Below are positions 1 to 9,319 of a stretch of 64,000 nucleotides of DNA, in pieces. The position numbers were made by a program, and so were the translations under genes. This DNA is from JAJXUB01 sp047974805 (lineage in GTDB: Bacteria > Actinomycetota > Actinomycetes > Actinomycetales > Dermatophilaceae). Numbering within the stretch: position 1 is the stretch's first letter; every line of letters starts with the position of its first letter. The notes below the pieces were generated by a model. That model was not told where the DNA came from, ran no database searches, and worked only from the letters and a program-made list of their open reading frames with translations. The stretch lies in NCBI GenBank assembly GCA_047974805.1, contig JBKECS010000006.1, positions 1 to 64,000 of the forward strand, in the 5' to 3' direction.

Positions 1-1200
1 CACGCGGCTGCCGCGGTGGTCGTCGGCCCGACCGGGACGACCGACGCCCCCGCCGGCGTCCCTGTGTACGCCTGGAAGGGCGAAACCCTCGAGGAGTACT
101 GGTGGTGCACCGACCAGGCCCTGCGTTGGCCCGACGGCTCGGGCCCGAACATGATCCTCGACGACGGCGGCGACGCCACGCTGCTGGTCCACAAGGGTCG
201 CGAGTACGAGTTGGCGGGTGCCGTGCCCGACACCACCGACGACGACTCCGAGGAGTGGTCGGTCGTGCTGGACCTCCTCCGGGCGTCCGTCGCCAAGGAG
301 CCGAACCGCTGGACCGAGGTCGCCGCCGGCATCAAGGGCGTCACCGAGGAGACCACCACCGGCGTCCACCGGCTGTACCAGATGTTCGAGAAGGGGGAGC
401 TCCAGTTCCCCGCCATCAACGTCAACGACTCGGTGACCAAGTCGAAGTTCGACAACCTCTACGGCTGCCGCCACAGCCTCATAGACGGCCTCAACCGGGC
501 CACCGACGTGATGATCGGCGGCAAGGTGGCGTTCGTGGCCGGCTACGGCGACGTCGGCAAGGGCTGCGCCCAGTCGCTGCGGGGCCAGGGCGCCCGGGTG
601 CTGGTGGCCGAGGTCGACCCGATCTGTGCCCTCCAGGCCGCCATGGAGGGCTTCGAGGTCACCACCCTCGAGGACGCCCTGCGCCGTGCAGACATCTTCG
701 TCACCACCACCGGCAACAAGGGCATCATCACCGCCGAGCACATGGCCCGGATGAAGCACCAGGCCATCGTGTCCAACATCGGCCACTTCGACAACGAGAT
801 CGACATGGCCGGTCTTGCCAAGCTACCGGGGGTGGTCAAGACCGAGATTAAGCCTCAGGTGCACGAGTGGACCTTCCCGGACGGGCACTCAATCATCGTG
901 CTGTCCGAGGGCCGCCTGATGAACCTCGGCAACGCGACCGGCCACCCAAGCTTCGTGATGTCCAACAGCTTCTCCAACCAGACGATCGCGCAAATCGAGC
1001 TCTTCGCCAAGGCCGAGGACTACGTCGACCAAGAGGGCAAGCCGAGCGTCACCACCCTGCCGAAGCATCTGGACGAGAAGGTCGCCAGGCTGCATCTGGA
1101 CGCGCTCGGGGTCGAACTGACCGAGCTGACCAAGGAACAGGCGGACTACCTCGGGGTCGATGTGGCTGGCCCGTACAAGCCGGAGCACTATCGTTACTGA
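1..1200 (+). CDS. ahcY: S-adenosylhomocysteinase (AhcY), 5'-truncated by the window edge
   Basis: Adenosylhomocysteinase reversibly hydrolyses S-adenosylhomocysteine to adenosine and homocysteine in the cytosol, relieving product inhibition of methyltransferases. The reading frame is open from base 1, and 399 codons remain of a family length near 480, so roughly 80-90 N-terminal residues lie outside the window. Visible hallmarks are the substrate-binding stretch NVNDSVTKSKFDNLYG (about 418-465), the NAD-binding glycine motif GYGDVGKG (about 541-564), GHFDNEID (781-804), and the family C-terminus ending KPEHYRY. It converges with the membrane-protein gene on the other strand, with only 9 bp between them. 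In M. tuberculosis sahH also lies just before mtrA, which supports the call. Confidence 0.97.
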   Translation, partial: HAAAAVVVGPTGTTDAPAGVPVYAWKGETLEEYWWCTDQALRWPDGSGPNMILDDGGDATLLVHKGREYELAGAVPDTTDDDSEEWSVVLDLLRASVAKEPNRWTEVAAGIKGVTEETTTGVHRLYQMFEKGELQFPAINVNDSVTKSKFDNLYGCRHSLIDGLNRATDVMIGGKVAFVAGYGDVGKGCAQSLRGQGARVLVAEVDPICALQAAMEGFEVTTLEDALRRADIFVTTTGNKGIITAEHMARMKHQAIVSNIGHFDNEIDMAGLAKLPGVVKTEIKPQVHEWTFPDGHSIIVLSEGRLMNLGNATGHPSFVMSNSFSNQTIAQIELFAKAEDYVDQEGKPSVTTLPKHLDEKVARLHLDALGVELTELTKEQADYLGVDVAGPYKPEHYRY

Positions 1201-1209
1201 CCGTGCAGG

Positions 1210-3150
1210 TCACCCGGTGGGCACGACAATGACCGACCAGAGCTGTACCGGGGTTGGCGCACTTGGCCGGCCGGTGAGGCTGTCGTGCAAGCTCACCTGT
1301 TGACCCAGCACGAGGTCGGGCGTTCCGATTGCTGAGAGCGCGTCGGCGTCGGCGCGGGCTTGATCGGCCGTTGTGGCGACAAGAGTGATATTGGCTCCGG
1401 AGGTGCCTGGTGAGGCCGTTGACGCGGCTGTCGAGGCCGTTCGGGTGCCGCCGCTGGCCAATCCGTCGGGGGCGACCTGGCGGACCGGCAAGCCACATCG
1501 GGCCTGGATTACCTCTGCCCACTGGGCGGAGGAGCGATCGTCGACGATGACGGCGTCCGCCTGCCGGTGGAGTGAGCGGCAGAGCAGGTCCACTGCGGAG
1601 ATTTGGCCGTCGTTGATTCGGTCGAGCGCATGCGGACCGCTCGCGATCAGTGGGCTACCCAATGCCACGACGACGACGGCGGCCGTTGCCGGGTTACGCC
1701 ATTGGATCGGGGCGCGTCGAGTGAGCCAATAGCCGCCGGCTACTGCGGACATCGCCACCAGCGTGACCGGGATGAGCAGTGGCCGTCCGCCGGCCGTGGC
1801 GGGCCAGAGCGATTCGGGCAGGAACACGACCGCGGCGCTGGCGGTCAACCCGGTCAGCAGCGGGAGCCCGACATGGGGATGGGCCTTCGCCCAACCGGCT
1901 TTGACATCTCCACCGACCCCTACGGCAGCGGTGACGGCGCCGGCCGCAAACACCGGTACCCCGACGGCGGTGAGAACCTGCCGACCCGTGCCGGTGACGA
2001 GGCTGGCAGCTGCGAGGAGGATCACTGCGATCGCTCCAACCACGGCCAGCGCCGTGGTCCCGGACCACGATGGCGGGGTTGCCGGGGCAGCGAACGTTAG
2101 AAGGAGGAGGACGGACATCGCGATCAACGATGGGAGAACCTGGTTGTGCACCAACGCCTCGGCGCTGCGCCACGAGGCCGCCTGGAGACCGGTCGCGGCG
2201 AGCGCGGTCAGTGTCGCGGTGGTGGCAAACAGGCGGCCGTGCCGCCGCCGACGCCATCCCGAGACAAGCAGGGCGATCAGCGCGGCACACACGAGGATGA
2301 GACTGTCCAGTCGGATGAGGACGGCAGCACCGAGCAGGAGTCCGGCGCCGATGGCTGCTCGATCCCGGCGGCGCCATCGCCGTCGTCCGGTGCTCAGGGC
2401 GATCCCGGCGAGGGCCAGCGCGGCCAGTTGAAGCGGGAGGGCAACCAGGTCGGTGTGCGTGGCCCGAGCTGTATTGAGCAGCGGCAGGGTGACCCCGGCG
2501 ACCGCGGCGGCCAACACCGGCCACCAGCCGTTCAGCGCGGACTGGGCGAGCACGGCGTATGCCATAACGGCAAGTGCGCCGCATACGGCGACGGCGAGCC
2601 AAGGGCCCTGGGGGCCGACCAGGGCGTCCCCGAGCGCAAATGGGACGGCGCCCCCGGTGAGGACGGGCGCCTCACTTGCCGGAGTCACGACGGACGTGGT
2701 GACCTGCCTCAGCGCGTCCCGAGCTGAATCGCCGGCGAAGATGGTCGCATCGTCGGTGGCGAACGAGACGCCCCGCCAATGGTTGAGCCCGAAGGCCGCA
2801 CGCACGGTGCGGGCTGCGGAGGAGGCGCCCACCAACAACTCGTTGTGGGTCAGGTAGGCCCAGGTCCCGATCCCGCAGGCAAGGAGCAAAGTGCCCCACA
2901 CCGTGACGTCCGCCGTCGGCTTGCCCCAGCCATCGACCAACCGGAAGCCGATCGCGCAACCCACCACAGCGCCGATGAGGCCGATCCACCAAGCCCACAG
3001 GCCCACCACGGCGAGGATCGTTCCTGCGGCGGCAGCCCCGGCCACGCCGAAGGCGGCGAACACCAGGAGCGCGAAGGTGAGCGTGGAGCCGCGATGTCCT
3101 GCGGCGGTTGTTGGCACGGTGCATTGTTGCGGACCCGCGAAGCGACACAC
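1210..3150 (-). CDS. polytopic membrane protein, glycosyltransferase-C-like, function unknown
   Basis: About 646 residues with roughly a dozen hydrophobic segments, starting with FALLVFAAFGVAGAAAAGTI and WAWWIGLIGAVVGCAIGF, followed by a soluble C-terminal part from about residue 510. An early loop (about 110-170) and the overall plan of many helices then an extracytoplasmic tail resemble GT-C glycosyltransferases, but I see no clear catalytic motif, so no function is assigned. The start is uncertain: GTG at 3150 has no good Shine-Dalgarno site, and GTG at 3117 is an alternative. It is transcribed away from mtrA and converges on ahcY. In M. tuberculosis this slot holds tmk, so the neighbourhood differs here. 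Confidence 0.7.
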   Translation of the reverse strand: MCRFAGPQQCTVPTTAAGHRGSTLTFALLVFAAFGVAGAAAAGTILAVVGLWAWWIGLIGAVVGCAIGFRLVDGWGKPTADVTVWGTLLLACGIGTWAYLTHNELLVGASSAARTVRAAFGLNHWRGVSFATDDATIFAGDSARDALRQVTTSVVTPASEAPVLTGGAVPFALGDALVGPQGPWLAVAVCGALAVMAYAVLAQSALNGWWPVLAAAVAGVTLPLLNTARATHTDLVALPLQLAALALAGIALSTGRRRWRRRDRAAIGAGLLLGAAVLIRLDSLILVCAALIALLVSGWRRRRHGRLFATTATLTALAATGLQAASWRSAEALVHNQVLPSLIAMSVLLLLTFAAPATPPSWSGTTALAVVGAIAVILLAAASLVTGTGRQVLTAVGVPVFAAGAVTAAVGVGGDVKAGWAKAHPHVGLPLLTGLTASAAVVFLPESLWPATAGGRPLLIPVTLVAMSAVAGGYWLTRRAPIQWRNPATAAVVVVALGSPLIASGPHALDRINDGQISAVDLLCRSLHRQADAVIVDDRSSAQWAEVIQARCGLPVRQVAPDGLASGGTRTASTAASTASPGTSGANITLVATTADQARADADALSAIGTPDLVLGQQVSLHDSLTGRPSAPTPVQLWSVIVVPTG

Positions 3151-3452
3151 CGACAGGTCCGAATATTCGGGAGGAATTTCATATTACGTAAGGCGATGGC
3201 CCGCAGCGCGACTGGTGGGCCATCCCTGGCCATCGGGGAGGTCACCCGTCAGGTGCGACCTCGTTCAACACCACCACGGGCCACCCCTGCCTACCGGGGA
3301 GATCAGTCGGCATTCGCACACTGCACCCAGCGGTCAGTCAGTCGGTGGGCAACGGAGCCGATCCCGACGATGCCCCGGAGCGGTTTCGCGAAGGTCGCCC
3401 GAACGTATGCGAAACTCGTCAAGACGAAACCTCCGGACAAAGGGGAGTGTGC
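3151..3452. promoter_or_regulatory. divergent intergenic region with a perfect 12-bp palindrome
   Basis: About 300 bp separate the minus-strand membrane gene from mtrA. Near the membrane gene there is an AT-rich patch: TAATAT read on the minus strand at 3186-3181 fits a -10 element, and the perfect palindrome CCGAATATTCGG (3159-3170) lies just downstream of the predicted transcription start, a typical repressor position. Toward mtrA there are short dyads (TTCGCGAA at 3385-3392; CGTC-AA-GACG near 3417-3426) but no convincing -10/-35 pair. No gene was recognised inside. Confidence 0.35.
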
Positions 3453-4130
3453 GTGAAGGGACGCGTGCTCGTAGTTGATGACGATCTCGCCCTGGCCGAG
3501 ATGCTCGGCATCGTTCTGCGGAACGAGGGCCTAGACGTCGTCCACGTCAGCGATGGTGCCGCCGCGATGGGGGCATTCCGCGAATCGCGCCCCGACCTCG
3601 TGCTGCTCGATGTCATGCTGCCGGGTTTGGACGGGATCGAGATCTGCCGCCGGATCCGGGCCGAATCGGGAGTCCCCATCGTCATGTTGACCGCCCGGAC
3701 GGACACCGTCGACATCGTGGTCGGCCTCGAGTCCGGTGCCGACGACTATGTCGTCAAGCCCTTCAAACCGCAGGAACTCATCGCCCGGATCAAGGCTCGG
3801 CTGCGTCGCGGCGATGAACCGGAGTCGGAGCGCCTGGAAATCGGCGACCTCGCCATCGATGTGGCCGGCCATTCCGTCCGCCGCGAAGGCCAGCTGCTCA
3901 ACCTGACCCCGCTTGAGTTCGACCTGCTGGTCGCCTTGGCCCGCAAACCCTGGCAGGTGTTCACCCGTGAGGTCCTCCTCGAACAGGTCTGGGGCTATCG
4001 GCACGCGGGCGACACCCGCCTGGTCAATGTCCATGTGCAGCGGCTGCGCAGCAAGATCGAGCGAGACCCGGAACACCCGGAGATCGTCGTGACCGTCCGT
4101 GGAGTCGGCTACAAAGCCGGTTCGCTCTGA
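3453..4130 (+). CDS. mtrA: two-component response regulator MtrA
   Basis: OmpR/PhoB-family response regulator, 225 residues, partner of the kinase MtrB encoded next. In actinobacteria MtrAB controls cell-wall and division genes and osmotic responses. The receiver domain has the acidic pair VDDD near the start, the phosphoacceptor Asp at about residue 53 in LLDVMLPG, and the conserved Lys in VKPFKPQE. The C-terminal winged helix carries the recognition region around TRLVNVHVQRLRSKIE. GTG at 3453 is chosen because AAGGGGAG (3440-3447) is well spaced before it and the length then matches the family; an in-frame GTG at 3447 overlaps that site. mtrB starts 20 bp downstream. Confidence 0.96.
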   Translation: MKGRVLVVDDDLALAEMLGIVLRNEGLDVVHVSDGAAAMGAFRESRPDLVLLDVMLPGLDGIEICRRIRAESGVPIVMLTARTDTVDIVVGLESGADDYVVKPFKPQELIARIKARLRRGDEPESERLEIGDLAIDVAGHSVRREGQLLNLTPLEFDLLVALARKPWQVFTREVLLEQVWGYRHAGDTRLVNVHVQRLRSKIERDPEHPEIVVTVRGVGYKAGSL

Positions 4131-4150
4131 CATGGTCACCCGGCCCGACG

Positions 4151-5848
4151 ATGCCTGACGCGGCCCCAGCCGGCTCCGAACCAATCTCTGTCGCGGGCCC
4201 GCTCGGGCAGGAACAGGAAGCTGTCCCCCGCCCAGACAGGCCGTCGTTCGCCCGGTGGGACGTTCGGCTGCGGCGATGGTTCCCCCGATCGCTCCGCTCG
4301 CTCGGACAGCGCTGGCGGGCCAGCCTCGGCTTCCGGGTCGTGGCCTCTACCCTGGTGCTCTGTTTAGTCGTCATCGCCCTGCTGGGCACCTACCTGTACA
4401 AGGCCATCGGGAACGGCCTGGAGGCGGACCGTCTCCGCACGGCCCAGGCCGAATCGCTCCAGTTGACCGCGACCGCCCAGTCGGTGTTCGACGGCGCCAA
4501 GGCGACCAGCGTGGATGAGCTCTACGGCGTAGCCAAATCGCTGGTGGAGACCTTGGCACCGCCAGCGCCGGACACCAGCCGGTACGTCATCCTCATCCGG
4601 TCGCTGAGCAACCGAAACCCCAGCCTGATCGGGGTGCCCACCTCGGGCGGGATCAGGGCCGATGTCGTCCCCGACGATCTGCGCGAAGCCCTCGCCAGCA
4701 GCCCAACTCGGCAGCAGACCAAGTTCATCGACTTCACATTGCCGACCACCAACGAGACAGTTCCTGCCGTGGTAGTCGGGGCCCAGGTCCAAGTGTCCAC
4801 GCTGGGGGCCTACGACTTGTACGTCCTTTACCCGATGACGTCCGAGACGGCAACCTTGAACCGGATCAGCCAAGCGTTCTGGGTCGGTGCCGTGATCCTC
4901 GTCGCCCTCGTCGCGATCGTGGCCTGGCTGTTGGTGCGCCAAGTGGTCTCGCCGGTGGTGCGAACCTCGCAGGTGGCCGAACGGCTGGCCGCGGGCGATC
5001 TCGGTGAGCGAGTCTCGGTGCGGGGACGGGACGAACTGGCCACCCTGGCCCGGTCGTTCAACGCCATGGCTGATTCGTTGCAGAGCCAAATCCGTCAATT
5101 GGAGGCCCTCTCCGCGGTGCAACAGCGGTTCGTCTCCGATGTCTCCCACGAGTTGCGGACCCCGCTGACCACGATCCGGATGGCTTCGGAGGTGCTGCAT
5201 GACTCTCGGGAGGACTTCGCCGCACCGGTGGGGCGAAGCGCCGAGCTGCTGCATACGGAGGTCGACCGATTCGAGGAACTGCTTGGGGATCTTTTGGAGA
5301 TCTCACGGTTCGATGCCGGGGCGGCCGCCCTCGACATCGAACCGACCGACCTGGTCGACGTCGTTGCCGACGTGGTGTCCTCCAGCCGTGGTTTGGCAGC
5401 GTTGCGAGGCAGCGAACTTCGTATCGTCTCCGAGGGCCCCGTCGTCGCCGAGGTGGACCGTCGGCGGGTGGAACGTATCCTGCGCAACCTCGTGGTCAAC
5501 GCCATCGAACACGGCGAGGGTGACCCCGTGACGGCATACCTGGCCGCCAACGAGTCAGCCGTTGCCGTTGTCGTGGAAGACCATGGCGTGGGACTGCGGC
5601 CGGGAGAGGCGGCGTTGGTGTTCACCCGGTTCTGGCGGGCCGACCCGGCCCGGACCCGAACGACCGGGGGGACCGGTCTCGGCCTGGCGATCGCCTTGGA
5701 GGATGCGCGCTTGCACGATGGGTGGCTCCAGGCGTGGGGCGCCCCCGGAGAAGGGTCCCGATTCCGGTTGACCTTGCCGGTCCGGCCCGGTGAGCCCATC
5801 GCCACCTCACCGTTGTCGCTCAGCCCCTTAAGGACGCCCTCACCATGA
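4151..5848 (+). CDS. mtrB: sensor histidine kinase MtrB
   Basis: Membrane histidine kinase of about 565 residues that phosphorylates MtrA. A basic, Pro-rich cytoplasmic tail precedes transmembrane helix 1 (about 62-84); an extracytoplasmic sensor region of about 160 residues follows, then helix 2 (about 244-266), a HAMP linker, the HisKA dimerisation helix with SHELRTPLTTIR (phosphoacceptor His near 332) and a HATPase_c domain with GGTGLGLAIALE. This order is standard for MtrB. It begins 20 bp after mtrA and its TGA stop overlaps the ATG of lpqB (ATGA at 5845-5848), so the three genes form a translationally coupled operon. Confidence 0.96.
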   Translation: MPDAAPAGSEPISVAGPLGQEQEAVPRPDRPSFARWDVRLRRWFPRSLRSLGQRWRASLGFRVVASTLVLCLVVIALLGTYLYKAIGNGLEADRLRTAQAESLQLTATAQSVFDGAKATSVDELYGVAKSLVETLAPPAPDTSRYVILIRSLSNRNPSLIGVPTSGGIRADVVPDDLREALASSPTRQQTKFIDFTLPTTNETVPAVVVGAQVQVSTLGAYDLYVLYPMTSETATLNRISQAFWVGAVILVALVAIVAWLLVRQVVSPVVRTSQVAERLAAGDLGERVSVRGRDELATLARSFNAMADSLQSQIRQLEALSAVQQRFVSDVSHELRTPLTTIRMASEVLHDSREDFAAPVGRSAELLHTEVDRFEELLGDLLEISRFDAGAAALDIEPTDLVDVVADVVSSSRGLAALRGSELRIVSEGPVVAEVDRRRVERILRNLVVNAIEHGEGDPVTAYLAANESAVAVVVEDHGVGLRPGEAALVFTRFWRADPARTRTTGGTGLGLAIALEDARLHDGWLQAWGAPGEGSRFRLTLPVRPGEPIATSPLSLSPLRTPSP

Positions 5849-7614
5849 GGCGTGGGGCGATCGCGGTTCTCGGCACCGTGCTCATCGGCCTGCTTACCGG
5901 GTGTTCCGGCCTGTCCACCGACACCGCCGTGCAAGAGGGTCTGGCCGTCTCGGCAGCGAATCCTCCCCGGATCGGCTACGTGCCGCCACCACCGGGCGCG
6001 GACGCCACACCCGAGCGTCTCGTACGGGGCTTCATCCGGGCCGGGTCCGCCAGCGACGGAGACTACGAGGTGGCTCGGTTGTTCCTCACCGATCGGGCAG
6101 CGGGAGTGTGGAAACCGGACGGGGAGGTCACCGTCTTCCGGACCGTCACCTCTCCGAAGGTCACCCCGCTGGCCCAGTCCCGCTGGCGGTTGACCGTGGC
6201 AACAGCCGCCACGATCACCGCCGACGGCCGATACCGTCCTGCCGCGCCGGGCGCCACCAAGAGCGTGGACTTCGGCCTGGTGAAAGTCGATGGTCAATGG
6301 CGAATCGATACCCTACCGACCACCTTCGCCCGATGGATCGAGACCAGCGACGTCGGCCGGCTCTTCCGGAGCTATCCGGTGGACTACTTCTCGGCCGTGG
6401 ACGATTCACTGGTGCCCGATGTCCGGTTCTTCCCCGACGATCACCTGCCCACCCGGGTGGCCGCGGCCCAGGTCGCGGCGGTCCCGGCCTATCTCAACGG
6501 GGCCGTCGTCACCGGCTTTCCGCCGGATGCGCGACTTCGGGTCGGCTCCGTCCCGGTCGTTGACGGTGTTGCCACGGTCGACCTGTCCGGGTCGTTCGGC
6601 GGCGACAGCAAAGCCCGACGCGCCGTCTGGGTGCAGTTGGCAGCGAGTCTGACCCAGTTGCCTGAGGTCGCGTCGGTCATGGTTCAGGTGGATGGCTCGG
6701 TGTTCGACTTCGCCGGCCGAATCGGTGGTGCCAGCAGCACGTTGGCTGATCTCGGGGCCGGTGGAGACCGAGCCCCCGCCGGGCTCCCGGTCGTGCGAAC
6801 CGGTGCCACCCTGCGTCACGTGGACCCAACGTCCGGCAACGGCTTCGGCAAGGACCCCAAGGGCAACGATCCGAAGAGTCCGTTCCCGGCGATCGCCCAG
6901 GAGTGGCGCGACCTGGCCGTGTCGCGGGACCTGGCTGAAGTGGCCGGCGTCGATGCGGCACGCTCGAACGTCAGCCGCTGGTTGGGCGATCACCGATACG
7001 AGGTGCCCCTGGCCGGTTCGGCTGTCGGCAAGCCCGCATATGACGTACGCGGATGGCTATGGATCCCCGCTGTGGGCGCTCGCCAGGCCGATCGGCTATG
7101 GGCCGTGGATTCCTCGTCGGATCCGGCCAATACCTCGCTGGCCAAGGCCCAGGCGGTCTCGGCGGCCTGGTTGACCGACCGCATCGTCCGCTCCGTCCGG
7201 TTGCCGTTGGACGGCCAACGCGTGGCGGTGTTGTCCACCGATGCCGGGGGCGGGGATGCCCGCCTCGATGTTGCCGGCGTGATTCGCGATGACAAGGACA
7301 GACCCACGGGGCTGTCTGCACCTTTACGGCTAGCGCCGAACCTGACCAACGCGATCGACGTCACCTGGATCGGTGAGACGGATTTGGCTGCCGTGGGTGT
7401 CGGCGCTGGGGCGGCCGGGCTGTCCCCGGTAATCGTGGGCCTGAGCGGTGACGTCGAGGTCCAATCCGCGGTCAAGTCCGCGGCATCGATCGGATCGGCC
7501 GGCGGTGTTCGCGATCTCATCGTCACCACCTCCGACGGCCGGATCCTCTCCCGGGCCGGGACGAGTTGGGTCGAGTTGGGCAAGGGCACCGATTTCGCTG
7601 AGCCGGCGGGCTGA
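5845..7614 (+). CDS. lpqB: lipoprotein LpqB
   Basis: Cell-surface lipoprotein of about 589 residues which, in mycobacteria, interacts with the extracellular part of MtrB and modulates its activity. A signal peptide ends in the lipobox LLTGC, with Cys20 as the lipidated residue. A GerMN-type sporulation/germination domain sits in the middle (around GVATVDLSGSFGGDSKARR), followed by the LpqB-family beta-propeller-like C-terminus. The start overlaps the mtrB stop by 4 bp, tying its translation to the kinase. Length and position after mtrAB match the family closely. Confidence 0.94.
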   Translation: MRRGAIAVLGTVLIGLLTGCSGLSTDTAVQEGLAVSAANPPRIGYVPPPPGADATPERLVRGFIRAGSASDGDYEVARLFLTDRAAGVWKPDGEVTVFRTVTSPKVTPLAQSRWRLTVATAATITADGRYRPAAPGATKSVDFGLVKVDGQWRIDTLPTTFARWIETSDVGRLFRSYPVDYFSAVDDSLVPDVRFFPDDHLPTRVAAAQVAAVPAYLNGAVVTGFPPDARLRVGSVPVVDGVATVDLSGSFGGDSKARRAVWVQLAASLTQLPEVASVMVQVDGSVFDFAGRIGGASSTLADLGAGGDRAPAGLPVVRTGATLRHVDPTSGNGFGKDPKGNDPKSPFPAIAQEWRDLAVSRDLAEVAGVDAARSNVSRWLGDHRYEVPLAGSAVGKPAYDVRGWLWIPAVGARQADRLWAVDSSSDPANTSLAKAQAVSAAWLTDRIVRSVRLPLDGQRVAVLSTDAGGGDARLDVAGVIRDDKDRPTGLSAPLRLAPNLTNAIDVTWIGETDLAAVGVGAGAAGLSPVIVGLSGDVEVQSAVKSAASIGSAGGVRDLIVTTSDGRILSRAGTSWVELGKGTDFAEPAG

Positions 7615-7681
7615 CCGGCCCGGTCATCCACACGTTGCCTGCGGCGGCCCACCGGCACCCGCGCCGCCGCAAGATGACGGT

Positions 7682-8476
7682 ATGCCGCGCAGCCTTCGAT
7701 CGCCGAGATCAGTCCGACGCCTGGTCGCAGAAGCCCTAGACCTCGTCCTGCCGACATCGTGTATCGGCTGCGGCAAGCCCTCGCGCCGGTGGTGTCGGTC
7801 CTGCGCGATGTCGTTGCGGCTCGCGGTGGACGACTTCGGTGGACCACGCCCGGTGATGCCCGATCCCGCCCCCGATCGCTTCCCGCGCTGTGTGGCGATC
7901 GCCGAATACTCCGGCGTCCTCGCCCGGACGGTTCGTGCCCACAAAGATGCCGACCGGGTCGATGCCCGCCCGGTCCTGGCGGCACTTCTCCACCCGGTGA
8001 TCCTCCAGGCCGCAGCATGCTGCCGGGAACCACCGGTGATTGTGCCCGCACCCAGCGTCGCCGCAGCAACCCGCCGCCGCGGCCGCAACCCTACTTCGGA
8101 GCTTGCCACCGAAGCGGCCGGCGGGAGCTGGCCGATCCTGCCTGCCTTGCACGTTCTGCCGGGAGTCGCGGACCAATCGGGGTTGTCGGCGCCCGCCCGA
8201 CGTCGCAACGTGAGCTCTTCCATCGTGGTCCCCGAGGGTCTTGCGCGACAGATCGCCGGCAGGTCGGTGATCGTTGTCGACGACGTCGTGACCACCGGTT
8301 CAACGCTGGCAGCGGCCCACGACGGGCTGGCGCTGGCCGGAGCGGCTGAGGTCCATGCAGCGGTCATCTGCGCAACGTCGAAGCGTACCCCGGGACGGCA
8401 GCTATCGATTCCCCCCGAAAGTGGGCTAACGTCTTGTCATGGGAGCCCTACGCCACCCGGCCGACCCGCCACCTAG
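7682..8476 (+). CDS. ComF-family phosphoribosyltransferase-like protein
   Basis: About 264 residues. The N-terminus has a four-cysteine zinc-binding knuckle (Cys27, Cys30, Cys38, Cys41 in CIGCGKPSRRWCRSC), and the C-terminal half has the PRPP-binding loop VIVVDDVVTTGSTL (near residues 197-210), the two hallmarks of ComF/amidophosphoribosyltransferase-like proteins. In competent bacteria ComF assists DNA uptake; in actinobacteria without known competence its role is open. ATG at 7682 puts the zinc knuckle near the N-terminus as in the family. The lpqB-comF-hpf order is conserved in mycobacteria. Confidence 0.9.
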   Translation: MPRSLRSPRSVRRLVAEALDLVLPTSCIGCGKPSRRWCRSCAMSLRLAVDDFGGPRPVMPDPAPDRFPRCVAIAEYSGVLARTVRAHKDADRVDARPVLAALLHPVILQAAACCREPPVIVPAPSVAAATRRRGRNPTSELATEAAGGSWPILPALHVLPGVADQSGLSAPARRRNVSSSIVVPEGLARQIAGRSVIVVDDVVTTGSTLAAAHDGLALAGAAEVHAAVICATSKRTPGRQLSIPPESGLTSCHGSPTPPGRPAT

Positions 8477-8582
8477 GGCGCGCGACATACCGGGAGCGAT
8501 AGGGCTTTCTGCGTCTACGTTCGCTCCGGCCCTCCCAGGCGAAAGGAGACCGGGCGCGGATGGAGATGCCGCGCCCCAGGAC

Positions 8583-8588
8583 TAGGCT
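8583..8588 (+). promoter_or_regulatory. possible -10 element for hpf
   Basis: TAGGCT fits the actinobacterial TANNNT -10 consensus and would place transcription start near 8595, about 22 nt before the hpf start and just before its Shine-Dalgarno sequence. No clear -35 is visible, and a second candidate TACGTT lies at 8516-8521. Confidence 0.3.
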
Positions 8589-8616
8589 TTTCATCCCGGA
8601 CGTCCCAGGAGGACAC

Positions 8617-9243
8617 ATGGACATCGTGGTTACCGGCCGCCACACCGACGTTTCCGAGAAGTTCCGTCGCCACCTCAACGACAAGCTCGCCAAGGTGGCC
8701 ACTCTTTCCCCACGCACTCAACGGGTGGACGTCGTGATCAGCCATGAGGCGAACAAGCGCCAGGCCAAGGCGTGCGACAAGGTGGAGATCACCTGTCATG
8801 CCAAGGGCAAGGTGATCCGGGCCGAGGCGTGTCAGGACGATCGGTATGCCGCCCTGGACGTTGCGCTGGACAAACTGCTTGAGCGGCTGCGCCGTGCCGG
8901 TGACCGTCGACGGGTGAGCCGTGGCCGGCGGACCCCCGAGTCGGTTGCCCGGGCGAGCGCGCGGACCTCGGTCGCGGAAAGCCCGCAGGAGATATCGGCC
9001 GACTCCGAGCCGGAGGGTGATGGTGACCGATTCGGCGACTCACCCATCGAGGTGCGGGAGAAAGTGCACGAGAGTCGCCCGATGACGTTGGAAGATGCCC
9101 TGCAGGAGATGGAACTCGTCGGCCACGACTTCTTCCTCTTCCAGGATGTGGAGACGGGCCAGCCCTCGGTGGTGTACCGGCGTCGCGGCTGGAGCTACGG
9201 CGTTCTACACCTGCGACTGGTCGACACCCGGGCCGCCTCGTGA
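8617..9243 (+). CDS. hpf: ribosome hibernation promoting factor, long form (HPF/RaiA)
   Basis: Long-form hibernation factor, about 208 residues. The N-terminal beta-alpha-beta S30AE domain (VVTGRHTDVSEKFRRHL onward, about 1-100) binds the 30S decoding region. A charged linker (about 105-145) leads to the C-terminal dimerisation domain ending around PSVVYRRRGWSYGVLHLR, which pairs ribosomes into 100S dimers. The ATG at 8617 follows a strong AGGAGGA (8607-8613). Upstream ATG codons in frame lack such a site. Position between the comF-like gene and secA matches mycobacteria, except that three genes intervene before secA here. Confidence 0.95.
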   Translation: MDIVVTGRHTDVSEKFRRHLNDKLAKVATLSPRTQRVDVVISHEANKRQAKACDKVEITCHAKGKVIRAEACQDDRYAALDVALDKLLERLRRAGDRRRVSRGRRTPESVARASARTSVAESPQEISADSEPEGDGDRFGDSPIEVREKVHESRPMTLEDALQEMELVGHDFFLFQDVETGQPSVVYRRRGWSYGVLHLRLVDTRAAS

Positions 9244-9319
9244 CGGTCCCGGCCCGAGGCCGCGACGCCAGGCGGCCGGCGGCACACGCCGGTCGGATGG
9301 GCATGTCCTTGGTGAGGGC

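Noticed and set aside
3400..3426. SOS-like CGAACGTATGCGA upstream of mtrA
   Set aside because: The second half-site lacks GTTC, so it does not match the LexA consensus.
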